Source: Flavobacterium sp. UBA6721 (GTDB lineage Bacteria; Bacteroidota; Bacteroidia; Flavobacteriales; Flavobacteriaceae). From it: a DNA stretch of 64,000 bases. The stretch is taken from contig DKIJ01000003.1 in the NCBI GenBank assembly GCA_002454195.1, forward strand, positions 62,001-126,000. The letters run 5' to 3'. This document shows positions 8,786 through 18,345 of this stretch, piece after piece (positions within the stretch are counted from its first letter, which is position 1; each line of letters begins with the position of its first letter). Position numbers and translations under genes: made by a program. Below the pieces are notes generated by a model that was not told the DNA's origin, ran no database searches, and worked only from the letters and a program-made list of their open reading frames with translations.

Positions 8786-10813
8786 ATGAAAGTACTACAT
8801 TTTCCATTGGCCAGAATTAGCATAGGTTTTCTACTAGGAATACTAGTGGCTTATTACTGGATTCCTAATCCTAAATATACTTTTGGACTACTACTCCTTT
8901 CTTTCATTTGTTTATCACTTTCTTTTTGGGCTTCAAAGAACACTTGGACTAGTAAATTCTGTTTTGGATTACTTTCCTATCTTATTTCCTTTTTGATAGG
9001 TATGACAAGCGTAATGGTTCAAACCGATACTTTCCGAAAGAACCATTACAGTCATTTTAACTCAAAAAACAATAAAGAAGTGCTAGTTAGTCTAGTCATC
9101 CAAGAAAAAATTAAAAACATTCAAAACTATGAACGCTATGTTGGCATCATTCAAACAATTAATAACCAAAAATATTTCGGAAAAATTCTGATAAATCTTC
9201 CTAAAAGGAAATACAATAAAGCAATTGAAGTGGGAATCATTATACAACTACGAACCCAACTTTTACCCAACAAAAAGCCTAAAAACCCGAATCAGTTTGA
9301 CTACAGTAATTACCTAAAGAACAAACAAATATACGCCCAAATATTTGCTAATCCTGAATCTATTAAAATAGCTCAGCAAGCTAGAAAAGACATCTGGTAT
9401 TACACAGCTAAACTGAATTCAAAAATTACTAAAAACCTAGAAACCAACCATTTTAACCCCGAAGCTTTAGCGATAGCAACTGCATTAATTTTAGGACAGC
9501 GTCAAGAAATTGCTCCTGAAATCATCCAAGATTATCAATATGCAGGGGCTGTTCATATCTTATCAGTCTCTGGTTTACATGTGGGTTTTATTTTTTTATT
9601 CTTAAATTTTATACTCCAAACCATTCCAAACACTAGGAAAGGCTCATTTTTAAAATTATGCCTCATTTTAACTAGCCTTTTTTCATTTGCCTTAATAGCT
9701 GGCCTATCTGCTTCAGTAGTGCGTTCTGTTACCATGTTTTCATTTGTAGCCATAGGTTTTCATCTAAAAAGAAACGTCAACATCTACCATACGCTAATTG
9801 TTTCTATACTTTTAATTTTACTTTTCCAACCGTACTTTCTTTTTGACGTAGGTTTTCAACTCAGTTATCTTGCTGTATTTTTTATCATTTGGTTCCAACC
9901 TATTTTACAATCGTATTGGCAACCCAAAAACAAATTCATCAAATACTGCTGGGATATCCTCACGGTTTCTTTTGCAGCGCAAATAGGTACTTTGCCTCTA
10001 AGCTTGTATTATTTCCATCAGTTTCCTGGACTATTTTTCATAACAAACTTAGCGGTAATACCTTTATTAAGTGTTATTATGCTTTTAGGAGTACTAATTA
10101 TGGTTTTAGCAGCTTTAAATGGGCTTACCATTTGGCTAGTAAAACCATTTGAATGGAGCATACAAATTCTAAATCAAATTATTCATTTCATTGCCTCATT
10201 TGAACAATTCATCATTAAAGACATTCCTTTTAATGGACTATTTCTTGTTTTCAGCTATATTGTAATCATCACAACAATTCTTTGGTTTAAAAAACATCAT
10301 TTTAACCAACTCTTATGCGTACTTGTATCCATCATTAGTTTACAGTCAGCAATAATACTTAACAACTGGCGTATTGCTCAGCAAAGCGAATGGATTGTTT
10401 TTCATCTAAAAAAGAAGACACTTCTGGTTCAAAGAGAAGGAAATGAAGTTTACACCTATAGCAATGATTCTACTATTACCGAAAACAAGTCGCTAAAATC
10501 CTATTTAATTAATCATTTCAGCCAAATAAAAAAGAAAGAATCACTGAGACACACTGCCTATTTTAATGGCAAAAAAATATTAATTTTAGATAGCTTTGGT
10601 ATTTTTCCAAAAAATTCAAAACCTGATATTGTTGTACTGACTCAAACGCCGAAAGTCAACTTAGACCGTTTTCTCCTAACGGTAAAACCTAAAATAATTA
10701 TTGCAGATGGTTCCAATTACCAATCTATACTAAAACAATGGCAGAAAAGTTGTGAAAAACAAAAAATCCCTTTTCATGCTACTGCCGAAAAGGGATTCTT
10801 TCAATTAAACTAA
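8786..10813 (+). CDS. comEC: ComEC/Rec2 family DNA-uptake channel protein
   Basis: The 675-residue inner-membrane protein matches ComEC/Rec2, the channel that passes single-stranded DNA into the cytoplasm in natural transformation. It has an N-terminal membrane segment with a DUF4131-like extracytoplasmic part (about residues 1-200). The polytopic Competence domain (about 220-520) includes the family stretch ILSVSGLHVGF. The C-terminal part (about 530-675) is short and shows no HxHxDH motif, so it lacks a complete metallo-beta-lactamase nuclease domain. A terminator-like hairpin lies inside its last codons. Whether the host is naturally competent cannot be judged here. Confidence 0.9.
   Translation: MKVLHFPLARISIGFLLGILVAYYWIPNPKYTFGLLLLSFICLSLSFWASKNTWTSKFCFGLLSYLISFLIGMTSVMVQTDTFRKNHYSHFNSKNNKEVLVSLVIQEKIKNIQNYERYVGIIQTINNQKYFGKILINLPKRKYNKAIEVGIIIQLRTQLLPNKKPKNPNQFDYSNYLKNKQIYAQIFANPESIKIAQQARKDIWYYTAKLNSKITKNLETNHFNPEALAIATALILGQRQEIAPEIIQDYQYAGAVHILSVSGLHVGFIFLFLNFILQTIPNTRKGSFLKLCLILTSLFSFALIAGLSASVVRSVTMFSFVAIGFHLKRNVNIYHTLIVSILLILLFQPYFLFDVGFQLSYLAVFFIIWFQPILQSYWQPKNKFIKYCWDILTVSFAAQIGTLPLSLYYFHQFPGLFFITNLAVIPLLSVIMLLGVLIMVLAALNGLTIWLVKPFEWSIQILNQIIHFIASFEQFIIKDIPFNGLFLVFSYIVIITTILWFKKHHFNQLLCVLVSIISLQSAIILNNWRIAQQSEWIVFHLKKKTLLVQREGNEVYTYSNDSTITENKSLKSYLINHFSQIKKKESLRHTAYFNGKKILILDSFGIFPKNSKPDIVVLTQTPKVNLDRFLLTVKPKIIIADGSNYQSILKQWQKSCEKQKIPFHATAEKGFFQLN
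10765..10797. terminator. Bidirectional terminator hairpin inside the 3' end of comEC
   Basis: A perfect 11-bp stem (AATCCCTTTTC at 10765-10775, GAAAAGGGATT at 10787-10797) with an 11-nt loop has A-rich sequence on its left and T-rich sequence on its right. It sits 16 bp before the comEC stop codon and between two convergent genes, so it may end transcription for both. Confidence 0.6.
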
Positions 10814-10819
10814 ATTATA

Positions 10820-11281
10820 TCATTTCTGATTCAAAATTCCGTTAGCCACTTCTAACCAAGCAGTTGGCCCACCAGCAACGTAACCTGTTCTTCCTAAACC
10901 TTGAAAATTCACTCTCCCATCTGTATTAGTAGCATTTGCAAAAAACACAGTTGGATATCCTTGAACGCCAAAAGCTTCCTGTAATTCCGAATTTTGTTTC
11001 TTAATTTCTAGCGATTGAGGAACCGCACGAGGATAATCTAACTCTACTAAAACCACTTTTTCTTTTGCCCATTTTTTAAAATCTGGGGTTAGAAAAACTT
11101 CTTTTTGCAAACGAATACACCATCCGCACCAGTCACTTCCAGTAAAAAAAAGAAATAATGGTTTGCTTTCCTTGTTACTTACAGCAACTGCCTCTTTCAC
11201 ATCTGTATACCACTTTAATTCCTGTGCTTGAGACGTAACAAGACCACAAAAGAATAAAGCAATTAAAAATAGTTTCTTCAT
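10820..11281 (-). CDS. Secreted thioredoxin-like protein
   Basis: This is a thioredoxin-fold protein with a CGWC active site in the stretch GSDWCGWCIRL, preceded by a cleavable signal peptide ending near SQAQ. It is expected to act on disulfides in the periplasm. I place the start at the ATG at 11281, which begins MKKLFLIALFF, rather than the in-frame ATG 18 bp upstream, because only the shorter form has a normal signal peptide. The cis-Pro is seen in GYPTVFF. It follows the two POT transporter genes and may be co-transcribed with them. Confidence 0.87.
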   Translation of the reverse strand: MKKLFLIALFFCGLVTSQAQELKWYTDVKEAVAVSNKESKPLFLFFTGSDWCGWCIRLQKEVFLTPDFKKWAKEKVVLVELDYPRAVPQSLEIKKQNSELQEAFGVQGYPTVFFANATNTDGRVNFQGLGRTGYVAGGPTAWLEVANGILNQK

Positions 11282-11332
11282 AATTACAATTAGATTCATG
11301 CAATAAAAGTAACAAAAATACTGCCAATAATT

Positions 11333-13090
11333 TTATTTAATACCATGCATTAATTTTTTCATCACAGGATTTAAAGCGATTACGATAAGACCTGCTACAA
11401 TAGGAACAATGGTAAAAATTAAAAAGAAAGTTGACAATGAATAGGTTTTAGTAATATTTTCTATTTGTCCTCCAAGAACTGCTGCTAATTTATTTCCGAT
11501 TGCTATAGCCAGATACCACATTCCAAACATGAAAGCAATCATTCTTGCAGGCACTAATTTCGAAACATAAGACAAACCTACCGGTGACAAGAATAATTCA
11601 CCAAGAGTATGAAAAAAATATGCTAAAACTAACCAAATAGAAGAAACTTTTACACCTTCTTGAACACCATGCGAACCATAAGCCAACAAACCAAAACCAA
11701 TAGCCATAATGATTAATCCCAAACCATATTTAGTTGCTGCAGGTGGATTAAACTTACTATCCCAAATTTTAGAAACAATTGAAGCTAGAGCAATAATAAA
11801 GAAAGAGTTCAAAATAGAAAACCAACTTGGGTCAATTTCTGAAGCTTCTTTACTAAATTCATTATTCAACATCCACAAAGCGATAATCCAAACCAAGATA
11901 AAAGTAACCGCTAAAATAACCACTGAAGAAGTAATTTTTTTCCAAGTCTGTTTAGCTAATAAAATCAATACCCATGAAATAATTACCAAAGGAACTATAG
12001 TCAATAAGGTATTAATTGTATTAAAAAAAGTTAACGAAGTTCCTTCTAAAGATCTATCTACATTATCTCTGGCAAAAATAACCAATGAAGAGGCTCCTTG
12101 TTCAAAAGACATCCAGAAAAAAATAGTAAAGAATGCAAAAACAATTACCGCAATCATTCTATCTCTCACTATAGTTGTATAACGCAATAGTCGAGAAATT
12201 ACTAAAAATAAAAACAATGCTAAACCAACTAAAGCAACAAAAATAGAACCGTCTAATCCTACAATAGTAAATGGGAATAAATTGACATGTCCTATTTTAG
12301 AAAGTGGATCATTAAAAGCATACAATAAACCTATTAAAGTTGAAATTACAATTAAAGCATAATCAATAACTGTAAAGGGATTAGGTTTGTCTTCTGGATT
12401 ATCAGAAAGTTTATTTTGCTCAATAATAGCTTGTTTTTTCTCTTCTGTAGGTTTATCACCAATTCCGCCAAATAAAGGTTTTGCCATCCAGAATTGGAAA
12501 GTTCCCAATAACATAAAAACACCTGCCAAACCAAATCCCCAACGCCATCCTAAGTTTGAAGCCAAATAACCGCAAAGCATCATTCCAAAGAAGGCTCCGG
12601 CATTTACACCCATATAAAAAATAGTATAGGCACCATCTTTTTTCTCTGGGAATTTTTTATACATTTCAGATAAAATAGAAGTCATATTAGGCTTAAAAAA
12701 ACCTGTACCCAAAACTAATAATCCTAAACCAATGTATAACATTAAAGGAGTATCCATAAACATGGCCAAATGCCCCAAAGTCATTAAAACGGAACCCAAA
12801 ACTACAGCCCAACTATAGCCAAGATATCTATCGGCTATTATTCCTCCAAAAATAGGTGTAATATAAAGTAGCAAAGCATAAGTTCCATACAAGGCACCCG
12901 CATTCTCTGCATTCCATCCCCACCCTGGATTATCACCTGTCAAAGAGGCCGTTAAAAAAAGAATAAGCAAAACACGCATTCCGTAAAAAGAAAAACGCTC
13001 CCACATTTCAGTAAAAAACAACACAAAAAGGCCTGCAGGATGACCTAAAACATTATTACTAAAAAACTGATCTTTTGAATTTTGATCCAT
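11333..13090 (-). CDS. Proton-dependent oligopeptide (POT/PTR2) transporter
   Basis: The 585-residue polytopic protein of the POT family imports di- and tripeptides with protons through the inner membrane. The family motif ExxERFxYYG appears as EMWERFSFYG around residues 28-37, and FYMGVNAGAF is also typical. A longer central loop and extra helices make it larger than its neighbour. It starts 10 bp after the second POT gene and is in one run with the S9 peptidase gene, which points to uptake of the dipeptides released by that enzyme. Confidence 0.93.
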   Translation of the reverse strand: MDQNSKDQFFSNNVLGHPAGLFVLFFTEMWERFSFYGMRVLLILFLTASLTGDNPGWGWNAENAGALYGTYALLLYITPIFGGIIADRYLGYSWAVVLGSVLMTLGHLAMFMDTPLMLYIGLGLLVLGTGFFKPNMTSILSEMYKKFPEKKDGAYTIFYMGVNAGAFFGMMLCGYLASNLGWRWGFGLAGVFMLLGTFQFWMAKPLFGGIGDKPTEEKKQAIIEQNKLSDNPEDKPNPFTVIDYALIVISTLIGLLYAFNDPLSKIGHVNLFPFTIVGLDGSIFVALVGLALFLFLVISRLLRYTTIVRDRMIAVIVFAFFTIFFWMSFEQGASSLVIFARDNVDRSLEGTSLTFFNTINTLLTIVPLVIISWVLILLAKQTWKKITSSVVILAVTFILVWIIALWMLNNEFSKEASEIDPSWFSILNSFFIIALASIVSKIWDSKFNPPAATKYGLGLIIMAIGFGLLAYGSHGVQEGVKVSSIWLVLAYFFHTLGELFLSPVGLSYVSKLVPARMIAFMFGMWYLAIAIGNKLAAVLGGQIENITKTYSLSTFFLIFTIVPIVAGLIVIALNPVMKKLMHGIK

Positions 13091-13100
13091 ATTATAAATA

Positions 13101-14645
13101 TTAATTATTTAATTCTTTATCTACCCCGTGCATTAATTTTTTTATAAAAGGCGAAATTAGTAATAATAAAAAGCCAACGCCTAATCCTGTATAAAATAAG
13201 TATTCAAACAATACTAAATAAGTTTGCTTAGCCAAATTCAAATCGGGAGCCATTCCATTTGAAGTATCTACAGATGCAATATTAGCTAAAATCGATGCTA
13301 TAAATTCAGAACTTGCCGTTGCTAAAAACCAAACCCCCATCATAAAACCTACAATTTTCACTGGAGACAATTTGGTTACCGCTGAAAGCCCAACAGGTGA
13401 CAAACACAATTCCCCACAGGTGTGTAAAAAATAAGTAAGCACTAACCAAATCATGGCTACTTTCCCCATTCCGGAAATCGATATTCCGAACACTAAAGAA
13501 CCAAATCCCAAACCAACTAAAAGTAAGGCTATACCAAACTTCACGGCCGCATTAGGATTGTATTTACCCAATTTAACCCAAAACCATGCAAATACAGGAG
13601 CTAATAAAATAATAAATAAAGCATTAAAACTTAAAAACTGTCCTGCTGAAAAGGTATGCCCGAAAACCGTTCTATCTAATATTCTATCAGCGAATAAATT
13701 TAAAGAAGTGTAAGCTTGCTCAAACAAAGCCCAAAAAATTACAGTAAAAACAATCAATATTGTTAAGGCAATTAGCTGTTCTCTAGCTTTTCTATCCAAT
13801 TGAGTGATACTATAATAGATAATATAAACTACTGAAAGTGCTCCTGCTACCATCAAAGAATATGAAACCACCTCGTGGCGTTGCACCATTTGCCAAAACA
13901 CTAAAGCAGATAAAAAACTCAAAGCATAAATAATCCATTCTATTTTTATACCTAAATATTTATTATCTAAAACAGCTGGCACTTTTGCCTCCCCTTTTCC
14001 TTGCAAATATTTCTTACCTAAAATAAACGTAATCAAACCTAATGTCATTCCAATACCAGAAGCCCCAAATCCATAGCTCCATCCATAAGTTTCTCCTAAC
14101 CAAACACAAATTATAGTTGCTAGAAATGACCCTAAATTGATTCCCATATAAAATAAGGTAAAACCAGAATCTCTTCTTTTATCTCCTACTTCATAAAGTT
14201 CACCTACTAAAGAAGAAATGTTAGCTTTTAAAAAGCCCACCCCAACAATAATCAAGGATAATGAAAAATAAAAAAATTGCAAGGCTACCTCGTCTCGACT
14301 AATCTCACCTGTGACTGATTGTGTGGCAGCATTCCCCTCGTAAGCCATACCTAAATGTCCTAAGACAAGCATTATTGCCCCAAAAATAATTGCTTTTCTA
14401 AAACCCAAATATTTATCCGCTAGAAATCCTCCTATAACAGGGACAGCATAAACCAAAGCAGCGTAACTCCCTATCAATAAATTACCATTTGAATCTGAAA
14501 AAAGATGATATCGTGTTAAATAGAAAATGAGTAATGCTTTCATCCCATAAAAGGAAAATCGCTCCCACATTTCGGTAAAAAACAATATTAAAAGCCCAAC
14601 TGGGTGTCCAAAAAATTCTTTCTGTTTTAACAATGAATCACTCAT
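13101..14645 (-). CDS. Proton-dependent oligopeptide (POT/PTR2) transporter, second copy
   Basis: This 514-residue paralogue of the adjacent transporter has the same EMWERFSFYG motif near the N-terminus and the FYMGINLGSF helix. The C-terminal CGELCLSPVGLS stretch is also shared in form. It lies 2 bp from the S9 peptidase gene and 10 bp from the other POT gene, so the three form an operon for peptide use. The two copies are clearly diverged and so are not a recent duplication. Substrate differences cannot be read from sequence. Confidence 0.93.
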   Translation of the reverse strand: MSDSLLKQKEFFGHPVGLLILFFTEMWERFSFYGMKALLIFYLTRYHLFSDSNGNLLIGSYAALVYAVPVIGGFLADKYLGFRKAIIFGAIMLVLGHLGMAYEGNAATQSVTGEISRDEVALQFFYFSLSLIIVGVGFLKANISSLVGELYEVGDKRRDSGFTLFYMGINLGSFLATIICVWLGETYGWSYGFGASGIGMTLGLITFILGKKYLQGKGEAKVPAVLDNKYLGIKIEWIIYALSFLSALVFWQMVQRHEVVSYSLMVAGALSVVYIIYYSITQLDRKAREQLIALTILIVFTVIFWALFEQAYTSLNLFADRILDRTVFGHTFSAGQFLSFNALFIILLAPVFAWFWVKLGKYNPNAAVKFGIALLLVGLGFGSLVFGISISGMGKVAMIWLVLTYFLHTCGELCLSPVGLSAVTKLSPVKIVGFMMGVWFLATASSEFIASILANIASVDTSNGMAPDLNLAKQTYLVLFEYLFYTGLGVGFLLLLISPFIKKLMHGVDKELNN

Positions 14646-14647
14646 AA

Positions 14648-16816
14648 TTATAAATTTTCTTGGATAAATTTAGTCATTTTAGTAAACAATTGGATTCTGG
14701 TCATCCCACCATAAATCCCATGATTACAATCTGGGTAGATTTGAGAATCAAATTGTTTATTTGCTTGAATCAAGGAAGACATCATTTCCATCGCATTTTG
14801 TACATGTACATTGTCATCTGCGCTTCCATGAATCAAAAGATATTTTCCTTTTAATTGTTTTGCAAAATTAATTGGTGAATTATCGTCATATCCACTTGCA
14901 TTTTCTTGCGGAGTATGCATGTATCTTTCGGTATATACCGAATCATAAAATCTCCAATTAGTAACTGGCGCAACCGCAATTGCCATTTTAAACACATCAT
15001 TTCCTTTCAAAATACAATTTGAAGCCATAAATCCACCAAATGACCAACCAAAAATTCCAATTCGAGATGCATCTACATACGGATAATTACCAATCGCTCG
15101 GGCAGCATCAATCTGATCTTCTACTTCATATTTACCCAATTGCAATTGGGTAACTTTTTTAAATGCAGCACCTTTATAACCAGTCCCTCTTCCATCAACA
15201 CATACCACAATATAACCTTGCTGACTTAGCATTGCATACCAATAATCATCTAATGTATTCCAATGGTTGGCAACTTGTTGTGAACCTGGCCCTGAATATT
15301 GCGTCATAAAAACAGGATACTTTTTTGCTGGATCAAAATCCTTTGGTTTCAAAATCCAAGCGTTTAATTCATTTCCTTTTTCTGTTTTTAAGACGAAGAA
15401 TTCTTTGCTAGGCAAATTATACGAAGCTAATCTGGTTTTTAATGCATTGTTATTTTCAATTACTTTCAACTCCTTAGCCGTCTTAGTTTCAATAAGTGAA
15501 AATGTAGTAGGTTGAGTGGCACTTGAAAATTGAAGTACATAAAAATCAAAATTAGGACTAAAAGTAGCCGAATTAGTTCCAATAGCATTTGAAAGAGCTA
15601 ATTTATTATTTCCTTTTAAACCTATTTTGTAAACTCCTCTATTGATAGAACCATTTTCAGTGGATTGATAAAAAACAGTATTCGATTTCTCGTCAATTCC
15701 ATAAAGCGAAGTCACTTCCCAATTTCCCCTTGTAACTTGACGGATTAATTTTCCTGTTTTATCATAGTGATAAATATGATTAAATCCGTCTTTTTCACTA
15801 GTCCAAACAAAACTATTGTCGCTTAGAAAGGTTAAATCATTTGTAACCCCTACATAAGCCTTATCTTTTTCATTAAGAACTACTTTTTTTTCTGCTGTCT
15901 CTCCATCAATAAAAAGCAAATCTAAATTATCTTGATGACGATTTAACACCTGAGCCGATAAGACATTCGCCTCATTGGTCCATTGCAACCTTGCAATATA
16001 AAAATCAGTATAATTGCTCATACTTACTTCTTTGGTCGCTTTCGAATCAACATTATAAATGTGCAATGAAACAACCGCATTCTTCTCTCCGGCCTTAGGG
16101 TATTTAAAAGTTTGATTATAAGGATACAATTCATGTCCAAAAATAGTCATGGAAAATTCAGGAACTTCAGTTTCATCAAAACGAATAAAAGCAATTTTTT
16201 TACTGTCTTTTGACCAATCGAAAGCCCTAACAAATTCAAATTCCTCTTCATAAACCCAATCACAAATACCATTGATAATTGCATTTTTAGCACCATCATT
16301 CGTAATTTGTACCGTTGTTTTTGCAGAAATATCATAAACAAATAAATTGTTATCACGTGCAAAAGCGATTTTTTTACCATCAGGTGAAAAACTTGGTTCT
16401 TGAATTTGAAAATCAAAAAGTTTAGTCAACTGTTTTTTAGCAATATCATACAAATAATAATCTGCTGTTGAAGAACGACGATAAATTGGAGTTGTGTTAC
16501 AAGCTAACAGCATCATTTTTTCAGTTGCATCAAAAGTATAACCTTCGATTGCAGGCATAGATGGATGCGATTTTGAATCAATAAGAATAGCTGTTTTTTC
16601 TAAGTTGGAAAAATTATACAAATCAACTTGTGAGGACTGCGTTTCTTGATTATAATTTAGGACGGTGTATTGATTAGAATTCTTCATCGATTGTAGTTCG
16701 TACATCTCTTGAGTTCTAAACATCCCTCGATAAATAGATTCAACCGAAATTTTTTGTTGACCAAAAGAAACGAAACTTAGCAAAAAAAGAAAAAATGAAT
16801 ATTGTTTTGTCCTCAT
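14648..16816 (-). CDS. S9 family peptidase, dipeptidyl-peptidase IV type
   Basis: The 722-residue secreted enzyme removes N-terminal X-Pro dipeptides from oligopeptides. A signal peptide ends near SFGQ. The N-terminal half is a DPP-IV beta-propeller, which includes the double-Glu region WVYEEEFEFVRAFDW. The C-terminal alpha/beta-hydrolase domain has the nucleophile in GWSFGGFMASN, the acid in HGSADDNVHVQNA and the His in DCNHGIYGG. It is the first gene of an operon with two peptide transporters. Periplasmic location is inferred from the signal peptide. Confidence 0.94.
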   Translation of the reverse strand: MRTKQYSFFLFLLSFVSFGQQKISVESIYRGMFRTQEMYELQSMKNSNQYTVLNYNQETQSSQVDLYNFSNLEKTAILIDSKSHPSMPAIEGYTFDATEKMMLLACNTTPIYRRSSTADYYLYDIAKKQLTKLFDFQIQEPSFSPDGKKIAFARDNNLFVYDISAKTTVQITNDGAKNAIINGICDWVYEEEFEFVRAFDWSKDSKKIAFIRFDETEVPEFSMTIFGHELYPYNQTFKYPKAGEKNAVVSLHIYNVDSKATKEVSMSNYTDFYIARLQWTNEANVLSAQVLNRHQDNLDLLFIDGETAEKKVVLNEKDKAYVGVTNDLTFLSDNSFVWTSEKDGFNHIYHYDKTGKLIRQVTRGNWEVTSLYGIDEKSNTVFYQSTENGSINRGVYKIGLKGNNKLALSNAIGTNSATFSPNFDFYVLQFSSATQPTTFSLIETKTAKELKVIENNNALKTRLASYNLPSKEFFVLKTEKGNELNAWILKPKDFDPAKKYPVFMTQYSGPGSQQVANHWNTLDDYWYAMLSQQGYIVVCVDGRGTGYKGAAFKKVTQLQLGKYEVEDQIDAARAIGNYPYVDASRIGIFGWSFGGFMASNCILKGNDVFKMAIAVAPVTNWRFYDSVYTERYMHTPQENASGYDDNSPINFAKQLKGKYLLIHGSADDNVHVQNAMEMMSSLIQANKQFDSQIYPDCNHGIYGGMTRIQLFTKMTKFIQENL

Positions 16817-16959
16817 ACACTTACGATAATAAATAAATTTCCAATATTAATAAAAAAAACTCAATAATCTAATCAAAACTCTGTTAAAAACGCAATAATC
16901 CGACTAAAATTATCGAATTAATTGACAATAAATTAATAGCAAATAAAAACACTATAGCG

Positions 16960-16967
16960 TATATTTG
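16960..16967 (+). promoter_or_regulatory. Putative -7 box of mvaA
   Basis: TATATTTG matches TAnnTTTG and lies 29 bp before the mvaA ATG at 16997. I see no clear TTTG at the expected -33 position, so this is a partial promoter match. Confidence 0.4.
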
Positions 16968-16996
16968 CAGTACTTTATACTCATAATCCATTGAAA

Positions 16997-18316
16997 ATGA
17001 ACACAGCCGTAGCCGGATTCTCTAAATTATCCAAGGAAGAAAAAATAAACTGGATAGCAACAACTTACTTTTCTAGCCCTACAAAAGCTATCGAATTAAT
17101 AAAAAAATATTGGAATTCAGATGAAAAACTTCAAAAACTTCATGATGAATTCATTGAAAACACCATAAGTAACTTTTATATTCCTCTTGGAGTCGCACCA
17201 AATTTCCTAATTAACGGTAAAAATTATACGATTCCAATGGCAATTGAAGAAAGTTCTGTTGTGGCTGCTGCTTCCAAAGCGGCAAAATATTGGTCAACCA
17301 GAGGAGGTTTTAAAGCTACCGTAATTAAAACCGAAAAAATAGGACAAGTCCATTTTATGTACAAAGGGGATAGTTCTAAACTTGAATTATTTTTTGCAGA
17401 AACAAAAGCCAAATTTTTCTCTGAAACTCATGACTTGACGAAAAACATGCAGCAAAGAGGAGGCGGAATTCTGGATATTACACTTGAAGATAAAACAAAC
17501 CTGCTTCCGAATTACTTTCAACTACATGCTACCTTTGAAACAAAGGATAGTATGGGTGCCAATTTCATTAATTCTTGTTTGGAACAATTTGCCAACATAT
17601 TAAAAAAGGAGGCACAGGCTTACAAACTTTTTACGGAAGAAGAAAAAGACATTGAAGTCGTGATGAGTATCCTTTCTAATTACGTTCCTAACTGCATTGT
17701 AAGAGCAGAGGTTTCCTGTCCCGTTGCAGACCTATCCGAAAAACACATTCCAAATCCAGAAGCTTTTGCCGAGCGATTTGTTCGTGCAGTTCAAATTGCC
17801 GAGGTGGAACCATATAGAGCTGTAACGCATAATAAAGGAATTATGAACGGTGTCGATGCTGTAATCTTAGCCACAGGAAATGATTTTAGAGCAGTCGAAG
17901 CTGGGGTACACGCTTACGCATCAAAAGAGGGACAATACAGTAGTTTATCACATGCAAAAATAGAAAACGAAATCTTTAGTTTTTGGCTAGAAATCCCTTT
18001 GGCTTTAGGAACAGTAGGCGGATTAACCAGCTTACATCCTTTAGTAAAACTATCTTTAGAAATGCTTGAAAATCCATCGGCAGCCGAATTAATGAAAATT
18101 GTTGCTGTTGCAGGTTTAGCACAAAATTTTGCTGCATTACGCTCTTTGACAACTACAGGTATTCAAGATGGACACATGAAAATGCATTTGAATAATATTT
18201 TAAATCAATTAGAAGCTACTGAAGAAGAACGTCATTTGGTTCAAAAACACTTCAAGAAACATGTGGTATCACATAGTGGTGTGGTCTCTTTTGTTGAAAA
18301 TATTAGGAATAAATAA
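16997..18316 (+). CDS. mvaA: Hydroxymethylglutaryl-CoA reductase, class II
   Basis: The product catalyses interconversion of HMG-CoA and mevalonate, the committed step of the mevalonate route to isoprenoids. It is a soluble class II enzyme of about 440 residues. Visible motifs are EESSVVAAASKAA (catalytic Glu), HNKGIMNG (catalytic Lys), ATGNDFRAVEAG (signature with catalytic Asp) and a C-terminal TGIQDGHMKMH (His). The ATG at 16997 is preferred to the TTG at 16991. It is followed 29 bp later by a GHMP kinase gene. The rest of the pathway is about 20 kb away at 38-41 kb. Class II enzymes are often called degradative, but the gene context here is biosynthetic. Confidence 0.95.
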   Translation: MNTAVAGFSKLSKEEKINWIATTYFSSPTKAIELIKKYWNSDEKLQKLHDEFIENTISNFYIPLGVAPNFLINGKNYTIPMAIEESSVVAAASKAAKYWSTRGGFKATVIKTEKIGQVHFMYKGDSSKLELFFAETKAKFFSETHDLTKNMQQRGGGILDITLEDKTNLLPNYFQLHATFETKDSMGANFINSCLEQFANILKKEAQAYKLFTEEEKDIEVVMSILSNYVPNCIVRAEVSCPVADLSEKHIPNPEAFAERFVRAVQIAEVEPYRAVTHNKGIMNGVDAVILATGNDFRAVEAGVHAYASKEGQYSSLSHAKIENEIFSFWLEIPLALGTVGGLTSLHPLVKLSLEMLENPSAAELMKIVAVAGLAQNFAALRSLTTTGIQDGHMKMHLNNILNQLEATEEERHLVQKHFKKHVVSHSGVVSFVENIRNK

Positions 18317-18345
18317 TTGTATTTGTAAATCATTTAAATTCTAAA

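Noticed and set aside
11709..12182. Plus-strand 157-codon frame within the POT transporter gene
   Set aside because: It is a shadow of a well-supported gene and has no recognisable domain.
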